The notes under the pieces were generated by a model that was not told where the DNA came from, did not search any database, and saw only the letters and a list, made by a program, of their open reading frames with translations. Made by a program: the position numbers and the translations under genes. This document shows, in pieces, positions 11,095 through 24,325 of a stretch of DNA of 64,000 nt; the stretch's first letter is position 1, and the number at the start of each line of letters is the position of its first letter. The DNA comes from Sphagnum compactum. Its lineage: Eukaryota; Bryophyta; Sphagnopsida; Sphagnales. The stretch covers positions 8,484,213 through 8,548,212 of the forward strand of contig OZ234493.1 in assembly GCA_965153455.1 (NCBI GenBank), in the 5' to 3' direction.

Positions 11095-14000
11095 AGGGGC
11101 TTTCCAAATTATGCAGTCATATGAGGATTCTTCAATGTCAATGTTTTAAAAATGTAGAATCTATATATATTCCATGTGACATTCATTCAAATCTTGTTAA
11201 GAAAGTGGTAGAACAAATTTGTCAAACTCCATAATATATAGATGTAAAAGTTTCAATTAAACCAAATTGGCAAGGTTTTATAAAACTTGCAAATAAAAAT
11301 CAAAATGATCAATTGCAAAAGGATGAATTTGAAAAAAAATCACCATATGGAAAGTTTTAAACAATTTTGAAGAAGTTATAGAAGAAAATTGTGAAGACAC
11401 ATTAACACAAAATGTTTTGGATGCAAACAAGTGATTGACAATGATTTAAGATTGTTTACAATTGCATTTACAGACAAATTTCAACCATTAAGATTATTTT
11501 GTGATACATATTTTGAAAAATATAATTTTCCAATGTTGTCTTTTGGACATTCAAGACCATCTTTTCAATGTTCATGTATCAAAAAAAATACAAGTTGAAT
11601 TAACAAGTGTCAATTGAAAATTTGCATATTGCGTAATTGAACATATTTTAACAATTGGTCAGGTCTCAATAATACATAATAAAAATTGTATGTTCAACAT
11701 TATGGTAAAAATGAAGCTACATTTGACAAAAGAGAGTTTGTTAGAAATGATATAGTGACATGTGTATGATATTATGCACATAAAATGAATAGTTTTTGAA
11801 AATTATTAAACTATTTTGACTTTTTTTGGGTAAAATCAAAGATTATATTTTTATCAAAAAATTTCAATAAAGAGGTTTAGCTCATAACCATGGATTATTA
11901 TGGTAAGATAACTCCCCTCAAATTGATATTTGTTCAAATGAAAATATCAAAAAAAATCTTGATAAATATCAAACTACTAATCAAACCATGCTTTAACATG
12001 AAATTCATAATAATCAAATACATCAACATAAACAGACATGTTTGAAAAAAAAAAAATTTGTCGATTTCAATATCCAAAACCACCAATGAAACTTACAAAA
12101 ATATTATCACCTTTAGATAATAAAAAATATTAAAAAATTTATGTCATATAACAATTCAAATATTTAACAAATTCATTGAAATGAAATTGGGTTAAAAATT
12201 TTCATTTTATTAGTTTCTTGTAGAATCACAAATAAACAAAACAACTTATTTGCTCACACTACAATGTACATTACAAAAACCAACATTGTTCTTCGAATGG
12301 AAGCCAAATGATATACATACAAGTGTAGATAACGTACATGCTAAACCATTGTGGGAAGCAAAAACATATGCATAATTTTTTAAATATCCATATGTAGTTG
12401 CATCCTATTACGCTTTTTATTTGACATAAATTGATAAATCTATAACACAAAAAATCAATATGTGCTAGGCAAATGCAAAAACAAACAAATTGAAGAATTT
12501 GAATGAATAAAAAAATAAAGAAATGTTCTTTTAAATGCACAACAAATGTCAATACTATAAGCAATTATATATCATTATCAATTTCGTTTTATCATTCAAC
12601 AAGGTCATTTCAATTCATAAATTCATACGATGAACATGACAGAGCTTTTGTATTATTATCACAAAAAAAGCAAAACAATTACCACCAATTGCAACAGATG
12701 TACATTGCAAATCACTTATTGACAAATATAAAAATGAATAGAAAAGTTAGATTTTTTGCATCTTGCAAAATTTGTGGCGAATTATGATATAGAAACGTGT
12801 AAAATATGTTTTGGAAAAAAAAATGTTGGATGTCATTTAATGTTCATAAAAACCTAAAAACCATATAAATAATAATAATTTTTATTTAAACATTTTTGTG
12901 GACTAGATGCATATTTAAATTTTAAAAAAAACATTGAAAAATTTAGAAAAAAAATTATATGTAACTTTAACAATGAATGGAATGATTTAAAATTAAAATT
13001 TTAAAAAATGAAAAAATCAATGAATGAATGGGAAATCATTTTTTGCAATGAGATTGATGCTAATGAAATGACTCATGTAAGAACCCATTATTTTTTAACA
13101 CCAAAAGAATTGAACATTATGATTTGGCATATGAAAATATCAAACAATTTAAACTTAAAAATTAAAAGAAGATTTGTTCATTGATAAAATTTTTGTACAT
13201 ACAAATGAACAAATACCATATGACCAATTCTTTTCAAACATGAGACAACTTAATCACAAACAAGGACTTATTTTAGACAATAATATATACAAAAAAATAA
13301 AGATCCAACAACAACTTTGCATTTTTTTTTACACGAAATAAAAACATGGGCAAAACATTTACATTAATGTGTATCACACAAAATATGTTACAATATTATA
13401 TATTAGAAATAATAAATCCGGCCCTTTCAAACCAAAAATTATGAAATTAACATATATAAGAAAAACTACATTTCACATTAATGGCACAACAATACATTCA
13501 ATGTTCACAATTCCATTAAACAAAAACTATAATGAATTAAAAGCATTAAATGATAAAAAATAATGTGACAATTTAATAAAAAATATGATCATTTACAATT
13601 GGTAATCATAAACGAAATATTTCTTGTAGGAAGTAGAATGTTAACATTTATTGATCATAGATTAGATGTTATAAAACAAGTTCACAACAAATTCATGGGT
13701 GGACTTTACATCATAATGTCAAGTGATTTTGATTTAGCTCTTCTGGTACAAGATTCTTGGATTTTCAAATTGAAAATTGATGAACTTGATCTTTTTAGTT
13801 ATAATTTTTGGTATGAACATGTTATGAATTAAAACAAGTTATGCAACAAAACGATAAAAAAGTTGTTGATATTTTAGAGAAATTTTGAATTACATCACAA
13901 AATTTCAAAGATATTAATTTTATCAATAAAATTTGTTTAAAAACCCCACCCACTAACAATACATTACGACATTTGTTTTACGCAAATGTCAAAACAATTG

Positions 14001-15300
14001 AACATAACAAAATAATCTTCCAAAACACAACTATCGGTGAAATGTTTACATTTTAGCACAAGATATATTTTAGCACATGTCCTCATTTGAACTTCTCAAT
14101 GATACCAAATCAAACAATAGGCCTTCATTACGAATTATTAGTGAATAAAAAATGTTAATAGAATTATGTGTTGGACATTATGCAACATTTCATGGTCTTG
14201 TAAATGGTGTAGACAATATTTTTAAAAAAAAATCCAAGAACTTATTCTAAATCATATATGTGGATAGATTTCCAAAACCTTCAAATTGGGGTTAACATTA
14301 GATTAGAATATGCACAATTATATGAAAATTGATGAAATAAAAATAGGTAGTAATCCTTTTCATGTAATCACAAGAATCCAATTTCCCATCCATTTATTTG
14401 CAAGATGCACAATACATTGTGCACAAGGTTTAACTCTTAATCAACTAGCATTTAATCCAATTGGTGTAACAAAACATGGTTTGACATACACAACATTATT
14501 TTGAATTCATTATCACGCTAAACTTTTATGTAGATTTTGTAAAAAAGAAATGTTGTCCACAAAGATTGCAAAATACAAATTATCCATTGCGTGTTTGAAT
14601 TTTTATTATGAAAAATTCATTGTTTTACAATCTCTCAACCTTCATTCTTTAAATTTGCATTTTCAGGATATACTTGCGTATTCAAATTTAATTTTATCAC
14701 ATTCTTTGTTTAAATGAAACAATAGTTCAATTTTTTTTGCAAACAATGAGATGTACAATGCAATATCAAACAAATTTAACATTTTATCATGTTATGATCA
14801 ACATGGAACAACAATAATTTATGATGATATGGTTTCTTTATCAAATATAAACTTGATAACAAATTTGGGTGTAAAACTCATCCTTGCAACTTTTAATAAA
14901 GATAAGTGAGAAGCCTGACATGTAATTGTAGTTTCTAAGCTACCGAAAATGCAAGCCAATTATTTTATTTCTATTCTAAACACTATACTAAAAAAAAACA
15001 CTTACAAATTGTCCAACTTTAATAATTGGTGATTTCAATATAGATATGTTAATAAACACATCATAATCAACAACATTACAACACTTTCATGAACATATCC
15101 AATATCAAAATTGTATTGCACGAAAATACTACAATTTATAATACACAATTAAACCATATATGGACTAATGCACTGATACAACAATGCCACTTCAGACTAA
15201 CGTAAGCTCATTGTACAAATCACAAACCAATTCATTTTGCATTCAAATTACCAAATTATGTTCCCCATTTTACAATCCCATCAAAGTAAAATCATTTCTA
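11095..15300 (+). pseudogene. Decayed Helitron/Helentron-like helicase with C-terminal EEP nuclease, copy 1
   Basis: The plus strand carries a long transposon protein broken by many stops and frameshifts. A His/Cys stretch followed by CRFQYPKPP lies near 12020-12090; this is the CRFxFPxPP motif seen between Rep and helicase in Helitron-type proteins. A PIF1-like helicase follows: the Walker A region near 13310-13350 is ruined, the Walker B/VGSRML region is at 13599-13700, GGLYIIMSSDF stands where GGxxVIxxGDF is usual, and IHCAQGLTL is at about 14415-14445. After this come an EEP-type start near 14640 and IIGDFNIDM at about 15020-15050, with NHIWTN near 15145. The last two are EEP-nuclease motifs. 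The product cannot be functional. No clean element ends were found. Confidence 0.75.
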
Positions 15301-16639
15301 TTATTATTAAAAAGGTAGGGCCTGCATGTTTTTTGTGATGCCTTGTTCACGTATGTCATTTGAATATTTTTGTGCACACATCAAGTCTTTGTCTATTTTT
15401 CATGTGTAGTTAGACTTATGTTCGGGCTTATAGTCTTATACTTTGGCGCTGCACTCGTCACCATATTGGACAAAACCATCATTTTTTGGGCTTGTGATAG
15501 TTTTGTGTTTGTGACGTTATGTGTTCATGGGCTTGAAACCATTTGATTGAAAACTCGTGATTGATTAATCAAACTTGGAAACTTTGTTATGAGGATCTGA
15601 TTATGAACGAATAGGGAACATGTCACATGGATACGATTATTTAAACATTAAATATGATTATTTAGTTATTAAAAACTTGCATGAAGCCTATGGAGGTTTC
15701 TGTTTCAACTTATATCAATGAACTACACCAATACCATAGAACAAGCATAGTAGACGCACTGCTCATTGAAGGTATAAATCACTAATGTATATTTCACGTT
15801 TAAATCACCAAGTATATTTCCATTACATCACAAACATGTACATGCATCTTGTTGAGTGAAAGTGGAATTCAAATCATCATTTAATTAACTATGGAAAGAA
15901 AAATTCTTGGAAGAACCAAGGTATCAAGGCTCCGAATAATATGCACAGCACTTTGAAGCTAACAATGAGTGCAGTCACAAAAGTGTCAGACATTCATGTT
16001 CATCATAAATACAGGTGACAAGCTGCCATGAGTAACTAACTACCCACTACGATAATCAGCTCCCAATAGTGCTTGCAAATACCTACATAAAACTCTACCC
16101 AAAATTTTAGGCAAACCATTACCCAAAACCTCCCTCTTATTTTTATGTCAAATTTCTAAAAGGAAAGCATGTGTCCATGGTATCTTCATTAATGTTGCAA
16201 CAAGCTTGTAAAGATAACCTCTATTTTATTTTGGCTTGTCTTGTTATAAACCAATGCAAGCAAGCATCTAAGCTTCAGGCCTAGCGAGGTGTACATAGAG
16301 GGTAGTGGTGGGCCCTCCTGCATCTAAAACTACAAAAGGTTATAGCTGACCATTCACAAACCAATACAACCTAATCCAAAAACCGACCTCATACAAAAAT
16401 GCAATATTTGTATGAGTACCTTGGAAATTCATTGCATATGTCAATGAGATAAAGTAATCAGTGGAAATGTGAGAATTGTAACCCATACATTGTGACAAGC
16501 TTTTGCCATGGTACTCATGTGTAGCACAAAATACAAGCATTGCTGTTGCTCAACTCCATAAGCACACTACAAACCTAATCGCACTTGGTCTATCCCAATG
16601 TCAATATGCGATGGAAGGGGAAATGTCTTCTTGTACAAC
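15301..16639. other. Spacer between the helicase relic and the RUN-PX gene
   Basis: No gene is recognised. The part nearest 16640 probably includes the 3' UTR and downstream flank of the minus-strand RUN-PX-RH gene. The short frames around 16340-16780 are shadows of that gene or unsupported. Confidence 0.5.
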
Positions 16640-19600
16640 TCACAATTCAAGGGGAGCCAACAAGGGATTCATATTTAGTACCTCTGAATCTTGGTGGGCT
16701 ACTTGTGAATCCACAAGTTTAATCTCTTTAGGGGTCAATGCACTTGAGAAAAGGGCTTGCATTGCATTCATGTTGCCATGACCTACTGGAACCCTTGCAA
16801 TAGTCCTTGATGCCTCATTGTTGGTGGAACTTGAACTAATCATTGTCAAGGGCACAGGCTCTTGTACTGGAAAATTGGTCCCAACATCCACTTCAACATT
16901 TGATGGGTCCACAAGGTGACCATCTTGCAAAACATTTTTAGTGTCATTAACACCCAATAGTTCCCCAAGGCGATGATGTTCCTCTAAGACAACAATGTTG
17001 TCAGCTCCACAACACGATGGGCACATCTTACACTTCACAAAACATCGCTTATGAAATGGCACGTGACAGTATACACACCTTATGATATTATCCTCCTGCA
17101 AACCATAAAGACAACAATCTCATGAGCACATACTAACAAGTATTCACATTTCTCCCAAACTAGCTATAATGCATCTAGGCCTTCTTGATCTCTAATGTTT
17201 TACAACCTTAAGCAGGGAGGTAACAGTGTAGTGATAGGGAATTTAAACCTTTTTTTCCCCCTCTGTACCTTTTACTAAGCATTGACTGCTCTATAAGGTG
17301 GAAAGTGAACTGGAATCTATGACAACTCATTTCTGAGTACGGATTTGGACATGATGGAGCAAAAGTGGACCACCCATTACAGCTCTGAAGAGAACGTGGG
17401 AAGTCTTCAGTTGCCTGTATGGTCTCAAGTTTTTGAGGCCTCATGCTATTGTAACATTTAGTCATTTTGGCTCATTTTGCTATTGGCTAGCTTGAGTCAA
17501 AGTTCTCTCCTTGTTTCTTCTTCTCATGAAGGGTGCATACCATTCTAGACATCCTTTTGGGAGTGAGTCTTTTCAATCAGAGTGGAAAACTGTACTTGGA
17601 ATGGGAATATGAAATCATCAGGGTCATTGCACAACTCCACTGCAGCACAGCGCTCCCCTGATTTCTGACAGAAAGTCAAGTCTCGCTTTATGTGCACAGA
17701 AACTTTCTCCAAAAGTGACTGCATGTACTCTGGTAGAACTGTCATGTGTCCAACCCACAAGCACAGATTCTGTGGAAAATCAAAACCTTACAGGTCTAAA
17801 CTCTCTCTCCCACCTATTGCATGGCTGGGCTAGCAAGATAGAAAACCAGGGAAACCCTCACATTTACTGAAATGATAACAACAATCACCTGCCTATTCCA
17901 TGGGATTCCAAGTCTTATATGTCAACAGTGGTGATGAGCAATCTTTAATTCTGAAATGAGCCCCATGCCTTCCATTGTGAAAAAAAGTTGAGAGAGAAAT
18001 TGGTTGCAACTACCAAATGTGTCATCAGACCAGATGAAAGTTTGCAATGATACCAGCAAAGGCGCCTTTGGAAAGGTCAACAAGGTCTCGTAGAGCAAAG
18101 AAGTCATTGTTCTCGAGAAGGTAACTACAAGAGGTGGCAGTAGCCTGGATCCGTTGGAGTGCAGGGTAGCCAATGCAGGCCACCATCTTGCTCAGTCGTC
18201 CTCTCATCTCACGAACATGTGCCAAAATTGGAACTCTGGAGTACAGGTATGGATTCACTGCACTCACACACAACATTGGCTGACCCCAAACCCCCCAACC
18301 CGCCCACCCAACCATTCCCTCCTCTCAATTCAATATGCATGAAGATTTGTAGAGCCTTGCATGGGGTTTGCAGCATCTGAACCTACACTGCAAGATGAGT
18401 GCTGAATTGCATCCGAACAAGATGGAACAGGGAGGTACCTGATTGTAGATGGAGTCAAGGTATGCCTTTGCAAGCTGTGAAACCTTGTGAGGGGTGAAAT
18501 CCCAGAAGTGCAAAACATGTGCAGGTATAACTGCAGTTTCATTCAAATGGCAAGTTGAACAATAAAGTTGGCCACTGTATTCGCACCAACGTGGCTCACC
18601 TAACCCAAAGCTTTGAACCAGGCTTGATACCAGGCCTATGGGGATTTCAAGATGCATGTGGCAACCAGCACACATGTGTTGTTGAGCACGAAGTTGCTGC
18701 TTAAGTGCTCTCTTCTTGTGAACCTGTAGTATGAGCCTAATGGATGACCCCAGAACAGGCTTCATCACTGGTTCAAGAATATCTGACCTTGGTGAATCCT
18801 GATGCTCAGCATAATTAGCCCCAAAATCCTCCAATGGGAAGTGAGATCCACCCACTTCATCCTCCAAATCTGAAGAACGTGCGTTTGCAGGTGTTCTAGT
18901 GTTGCCAGGAGGGGGAATGGAATATCCTGTGGGGAAAAGAAATCTTAAGAGTGGAGCAGCATTGTTCAAAGGGGGACCTGCTTGAAGAAGAGACTGCAAA
19001 CAGGCGTGAATCAATGCACTCCGGACCTCAACAACATTAGGCGAAGTGTGGCCAAACAGTTTCCAGGACTCAGATTGCACTTTCTCCCAGCAAGCTGGGA
19101 GGGCTATTTCTGCCTGCGATGAGAACCTGCGGCTCAATTGCTGGTGTAAGGCAACAAATTCTCTATACCGTCGTTCTACTTCCCATTCCTTTCCATCTAT
19201 CCCTCTGACAAGTATCCGATACACTGTGTGGTCTTGGATGCCCACCACCCTATCTCCAAATGAAGCTCCCCCTTGTTGTTGATGAGCCCCCACAACTTCA
19301 GCCCACAAAACCTCAACAGATTGGCTCCCCGACAATTGAAAGGGTCTCAAATCTGAACCCTGAACTCTTCCTGACATTGAAGCAGTTAGGCTCCCATCTC
19401 GCTCAAGGGGATGGGGATGGAGATGGAAAGGTTTTCCAACTTCAAAGACTTGATGCCCACTACCATGAGTATCAAAGAGCACATCCTCCATATCTGGAAC
19501 TATGTCCATATAGGTCTCAATCACGTTTGATTTCTCCATGGACCTTGCAAGCTGGTCATGCACAAATGTTAAAACAGTAAGATATCAAGAGGGCTTCCCA

Positions 19601-21920
19601 ACCCGAAAGATCAGCTGTAGTTCCACATACCATATTCTACAATTTTTGCATAGTCCCTTGTTTATGGAGTCATATGCAACAGCATGATATAAATGTTCCT
19701 GTTTGAGAAATGAGATAATGAAAAATGCTAACTAGAACAGTGACCAATAAGATGAACTTCCAAGCAAATGCTTGAGATGCTCTGACACTCACTCCAGAAA
19801 TCAATTTCCAGAACAGATACTTGCAATATGACGAATATGACTACATCTTACAACCCCAACTCTTTTTTGCTCTAGAAAGTCTTGGCCAAAGAGTTCACCT
19901 CATCAGTCTCTAAAGGCTGAGTTCTCTGAGATAATTCCTTCTTGCCAACAGCTGCATCATTTCCTCCTTTCCCCAACATCTTCAGGGGGAATTGGAGAGC
20001 CCTCCCCAACTTTGTAAGGTCCAGTTGCAAAAGCTCTTCTGCATGCCTGGAGCTTAAGCGCATAACAGACCCCCGCTTATGACCAACCTCCCCAACAGCT
20101 CTGGTAGGGGGCACAACTTCTTCCTCTGTGAAACTGCCCATGATACTTGATCCAACAACTTCCATCTCCAATCCTGATTTTGCAGCAATGTTTTGAGAAC
20201 CACTTCCATCAATAGACTTGGAGACGATTGCTCCCAGTGCAATTCCTGGTCCATCTGTCATGGATAGATCTCTCAACTCACATCCTTGGCCACTTGATTC
20301 ATGTTGACTGCCAGTCAGTTTCTGAGTTGTTGGCTCTTTCTCTTTGATTCCAGATTCTATTTGGTTGAATTCACTGAAGGAGCTAACTGTCAAGAGCCCA
20401 TCTTTTCTGACGCTTGATGACTCATCTGTAACAGAATCCTTGCAGGACTCTAAGGTTCCAGCCAGGGAAAAATCCTGGTCCCCTAAGGATGACTTTCCCA
20501 TGGTGAACCGAGTTCCAGAAAATGCATGAGCATCTGTGTCACCACCATGTTCCTCTGGGTCAGGTCTCTTGCTCCCACTCCACAGACTGTGAGGTGTTCC
20601 AGAATTCTGATCTGGTGATGAAATGGGACTCAATGATGCAGATTGAGTTGTTTCATTTTGATCCAAATGTGCTTTGAACATATTGTCCTGACCAGATTCA
20701 CCATCCTCGTCAAGCTCAACTCTGCTGGTTCCCCAAATGTCTTCGGTCATGAAACTATCTCCAGTAGATCTCTGCAGTTTTGAAGGTCCTGCCCTGATAC
20801 TCTCTTGATCAGCACCCACCAGTCGAGTTTCTTGGAGGTGAAGCAGATTCTTAGACAAAGTTTTTTCTGTAGTCAAGTCATCAACTGTGTTACTGAAACT
20901 TTCCAAGCCCTCCCCATTCTCATGAACAAAATTTTCCCAGTCATCACCACCAAATGCAAGCTCTGAAACAGCATTCTGAATCAGCCATTGGTGGTTAGTG
21001 GCACTATCTACTGGATTTTTCCCATCAAAGCAGACATGCTCATCCTCTTCCATATCAACCCCAAACATTGAAGAATGCTCAGAAAAGTCCTCATTGTCAC
21101 AAATTGCATTCTCTGGATCAAAATTGACCAGATCTGTGCCTTCAGTTAGTACACCAAGGGTTGTCATGTCTGTCTTATCTTTGTCTTGAGAAGAACCAGC
21201 ATCAAAACCCCTGTTCCCTGAAACCCTAATCTCTTCCTGGAAAGCAGGGCTGTTTTGTTCAGGAGAACTACAAGAGCTCTCAATTGGAGAAAGGACATCT
21301 AGTACAGCTTCAACTTTATGCTCCTCCATAACAAAATGAGATAACTTTGGATCACTGAGGTCAAGATCTACATCCATGGAGAGGTTCATATCGACTGCAT
21401 TCAGTGCCAATGCAATGGAAAGAAATTCATCAACTGTGTCGTCCCTTTGAAGCAAAGCCCATGGTTGATACCACTGCTGAAGGACTTGTTGGTGCTGCAC
21501 TATAAGCTTTAGCCGAGCCCCAAGGAGTCTGGTATTTAAAGACTGTCGGATCCACAGCCGAAACTTTCCATGAGCACTTGTAGCCCACTTTAGGTCACGG
21601 ATAGGCTGAAGTCCCAGAGAGCCCCAGAAAATTTCGCTTCCTTGCACAGGGTCAAAGGGCAGTTGCTGCTCAATACTTTCCAGCAAGCCAAAGAAGGAGG
21701 GCGGTGTCTTGCTCGACCTCCATGCTGCAAATCTTGATCTCGGAAGCTTCAGACCATGCACTAGTGCCTGTTCAAGCAGAGTGCAGAGGCATGCAACTGC
21801 ACCAACAGAATTCTCCAATGCCTCTCCCCCTGATTTCACAGACTCTGCCAATACTAGCTTCAATGCTTTCTTCAGCTCTTGCATCATTTCATTGCCCATC
21901 TCCATTTCCAAGGCGGCCAT
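16640..21920 (-). CDS. RUN-PX-RH (Rubicon homology) domain protein
   Basis: Five exons join in frame: 21920-19899, 19551-18439, 18279-18054, 17738-17596, 17095-16640, giving 1,319 residues. A RUN domain fits residues 24-175 (LLEQALVHGLK, FRLWIRQSLN). A long acidic, Ser-rich linker follows. The PX domain is at about 752-881, with the phosphoinositide-binding RRYREF at 801-806. The RH domain runs from about 950, with zinc-ligand pairs C968/C971, C1005/C1008 and C1175/C1178 to C1197, and the LLENNDFFALRDL motif typical of plant homologues. In animals RH proteins such as Rubicon, PLEKHM1 and DEF8 bind Rab7 on late endosomes; PX binds PI3P. A role in endosome, vacuole or autophagy traffic is therefore inferred. 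The ATG at 21920 has a good context (aaaATGGCC); an in-frame GTG lies 11 codons upstream. The exon 1 donor (GAG|GTGAAC) is inferred. The best-known plant relatives are PX-RH proteins of unknown role. Confidence 0.9.
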
Positions 21921-22385
21921 TTTTTCACCTTCTTCTGGCAACCTCGTGTCCACATTAATATCCTCCCAAGTTCAAGCCTAAATTCTTCAGATCCTTACTG
22001 GAATTTGAGTTTGCATAAGAACATTACCAATGAAGGCGAGGAGTTTATAGAGGAATCTTGGTGTACAAATCTGCACTAGTAAAAAAGAGGAGAAGTGTTG
22101 GAAGCAAAGAGTGAGTGTAAAGCTAAACTTGGCAGTAGAGATTAAAGAAATCCATCCAAAAAGGGTTGCACATTTTAATACCAAAAAACAGGTCCAAATT
22201 AAGTACTCTAGAGGAAACTGCTCTTCTATTCACTGCAGTTTTTAACATTGGGTTGTGCCAAATCCCAGGAGCAAGGAGACACATAGGAGACTACTTATAT
22301 AACAGTAATCTGCCACCCTTGAACAGATTCAAACACTAATGGGTCAGATGTCTAGTATGATATGGCAAACCCATCTCATTTTATT
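21921..22385 (-). promoter_or_regulatory. 5' flank of the RUN-PX-RH gene (approximate)
   Basis: An in-frame stop lies shortly upstream of the chosen ATG, so the 5' UTR begins here. No convincing TATA box or transcription start can be fixed by eye. The segment ends where the 190-bp tandem repeats begin. Confidence 0.35.
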
Positions 22386-22955
22386 CTCAAATTAGGGTTC
22401 TTGTTGCATGGGTTAAAATCAGCTCAAACCCTGACATCAACATCATATGAAACATTAAGGTTCAAGGGCCAACACACTAAAGCTGTAGTTGGGATGGGGC
22501 AGGAAAGCTTTCTGACCGACTTGGGTACACTAGAGAAAGGGTTTTTTACAACACAAAAAAGTTGGATCTCATAGCCTCAAATTAGGGATCTTGTTGGATG
22601 GCTAAAACCAGCTCCTTGTACCCTGACAACAACATCATATGAAACATTCAGGTTCAAGGCTCAACACAGTAAAGCTGTAGTAGTTGGAACGGCGTTGGAA
22701 ACCTTTCTGAATGACTTGGGTACACTAGAGAAGGCTATTTTTACAACATAAAAAAAGTTGGGTCTCAAAGTCTCAAGTTAGAATTCTCGTTGATCATGGC
22801 TTAAATCAGCTCCTAAAACAACATCACATGAAACATTCAGGTTCAAGGACTCAACACAGTAAAGCTGTAGTTGGAATGGGGTAGGAAAGCTTTCTGAATG
22901 ACTTGGGTACGCCAGAGAAGGCATTTTTAAAGACACAAAAAAGCTGTATGCAAAA
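22386..22955. repeat. Three tandem copies of a 190-bp repeat upstream of the RUN-PX-RH gene
   Basis: Copies begin with ctcaaattaggg at 22386, ctcaaattaggg at 22576 and ctcaagttagaa at 22772. Each contains 'atgaaacatt.aggttcaa', 'caacaca.taaagctgtag' and 'gacttgggtac.c.agagaa' in order. The copies differ by scattered substitutions and small indels, so the array is not recent. It lies about 470 bp upstream of the start codon and may overlap the promoter. Confidence 0.9.
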
Positions 22956-23679
22956 CTTCAAACGATTACATGAAAGAATTCTTTCACCGCCGTCTGAGCA
23001 TCATCGAGATTCCTAAGTACATCTGAATTGGGAAGAAGTTGGAAGGGACTTGAGAGTGAGTGATATTTGCTCTGGATGCTGCAAATTCCCCAACCCTCAT
23101 CAGACCTAATAATTTTGAAACCCTAACAACATTGTCAGAACTGAAGCATGCTTCATTTGGCGTTGCCTTGAGAAGGTATGAAGAAGAGCAAATTTATGAG
23201 AGAAAACTTACAAAACGTATGCTGATGAAAGTACTTACCCTTCTGCAAGTACAAATCGACCTAGACTGGGAGTTTTCTTGCATTATTGTCGTCCTGCCGT
23301 GATTTTTTGAATCTCTGTTGGACTACACGGAATCAAATTGCGTTGAAACTCCAAACAATCTTCATGAAAATAGCTCAATAAAAACCACCCCGAGTGCAGC
23401 AGATCAATTTTTTTTAAAAATCCGCCACTACCGGTATACTTTCCGATCTTCTCATCTCCCAAAATGGAAAAAAAAAAAAAAACTCACTCTTCAATCCGGA
23501 ACCACCACCACCACCACCACCACCACCACCCCCTAAGGAAAGAATCCTTGGAGTTTCTCCTCCGGCCGGCCTTCGAAACCAAACCAACAAATGAAATCCT
23601 TGGAGAAATTTCCTTGTGCATTTGGAGTGCACTTTAATATTCTTGAATATATATATATATATATATATGTACATAATAG
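22956..23679. other. Gene-free spacer with simple repeats
   Basis: It contains an A tract at about 23465-23480, a CCA/CAC trinucleotide run at 23504-23531 and a TA run at 23646-23669. A plus-strand frame at 23060-23302 (80 codons) shows no recognisable domain. No gene is supported. Confidence 0.6.
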
Positions 23680-24080
23680 AGTTTTCCTCAAAGTCACCTT
23701 GTCTTCACCCTGTCTTTGGGGCCTCCTTTCACCCCCTATCCCCTCTTTGATCTTTGAGAGAGGTCGGCAAAGTAAGGAAATTTTTAATAAATCTGGGTAT
23801 GAAATCAGCATTTAATGCACCAGGTTTGAGGTAATTATAGTAGTCGTACAGGCAGGAGCAGTGAAAATATATGTAGTAGGAGTAGTGGAGAAGAGCCCAG
23901 GAAAAAGGAAAGAGGGGGGTCAAAACATGCTTAAACTGAGTTTACCACCAAAAATAAAATGGGGCATTTCTGAGTTTGCCCCCCACCCTTGGATGCTAAT
24001 GTACTTTTTTGCACTTTTTTGCAGGTTTTTTCTTAATCTCACCTGGCTTTGGACCAAACTCAGGGTTCTGGTGCTGGTTT
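23680..24080 (-). repeat. Dispersed repeat family, copy B
   Basis: The reverse complement aligns along its whole length with 35055-35440. Shared landmarks are the 'cagcaccagaaccctgagtt' block, 'ggtggtaaactcagttta', 'ctacatatattttcactgct' and 'gaggggatagggg', ending in 'gggtgaagacaaggtgactt'. This copy and copy C define a unit of about 400 bp. It has no coding potential and no obvious target-site duplication. Confidence 0.85.
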
Positions 24081-24139
24081 TCCTGTCTTTATCGAAAACT
24101 CTAATCATCATATATATTAATTTAGTAAGTTCGTCTGTC

Positions 24140-24325
24140 TGTGACGGGGGTTTTGGGGGGTGGGGGAGGGAGAGGCCGGTGAAGCAGCGAGTGACAGGGC
24201 TTGGTAATGGGGCGGGGGGGGCCAGCACGGGTGGGGGGGGGGCCAACACGAGCCCCTGGGCGAGGGGGGGCCAGCACGGGGCGGGAAGTTAATTATATAT
24301 AACAGGGGAACGGGGGGGGGGGGGA
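24140..24325 (+). repeat. G-rich, G-quadruplex-prone tract with short tandem units
   Basis: Many runs of four to twelve G lie on the plus strand. A unit built on 'ggccagcacggg' occurs three times at about 24216-24283. A 12-G run ends the tract at about 24312-24323. Such clustered G-runs satisfy the simple sequence rule for G-quadruplexes. No gene is read across it with confidence. Confidence 0.8.

Noticed and set aside
18025-18380. Overlapping plus-strand frames inside the RUN-PX-RH gene
   Set aside because: They are antisense shadows of exons 2-3; the minus-strand exons have domain matches and consistent splice phases.
23414-23674. Frame with a polyglycine stretch
   Set aside because: It arises from the CCA/GGT trinucleotide repeat and the TA run; no conserved content.
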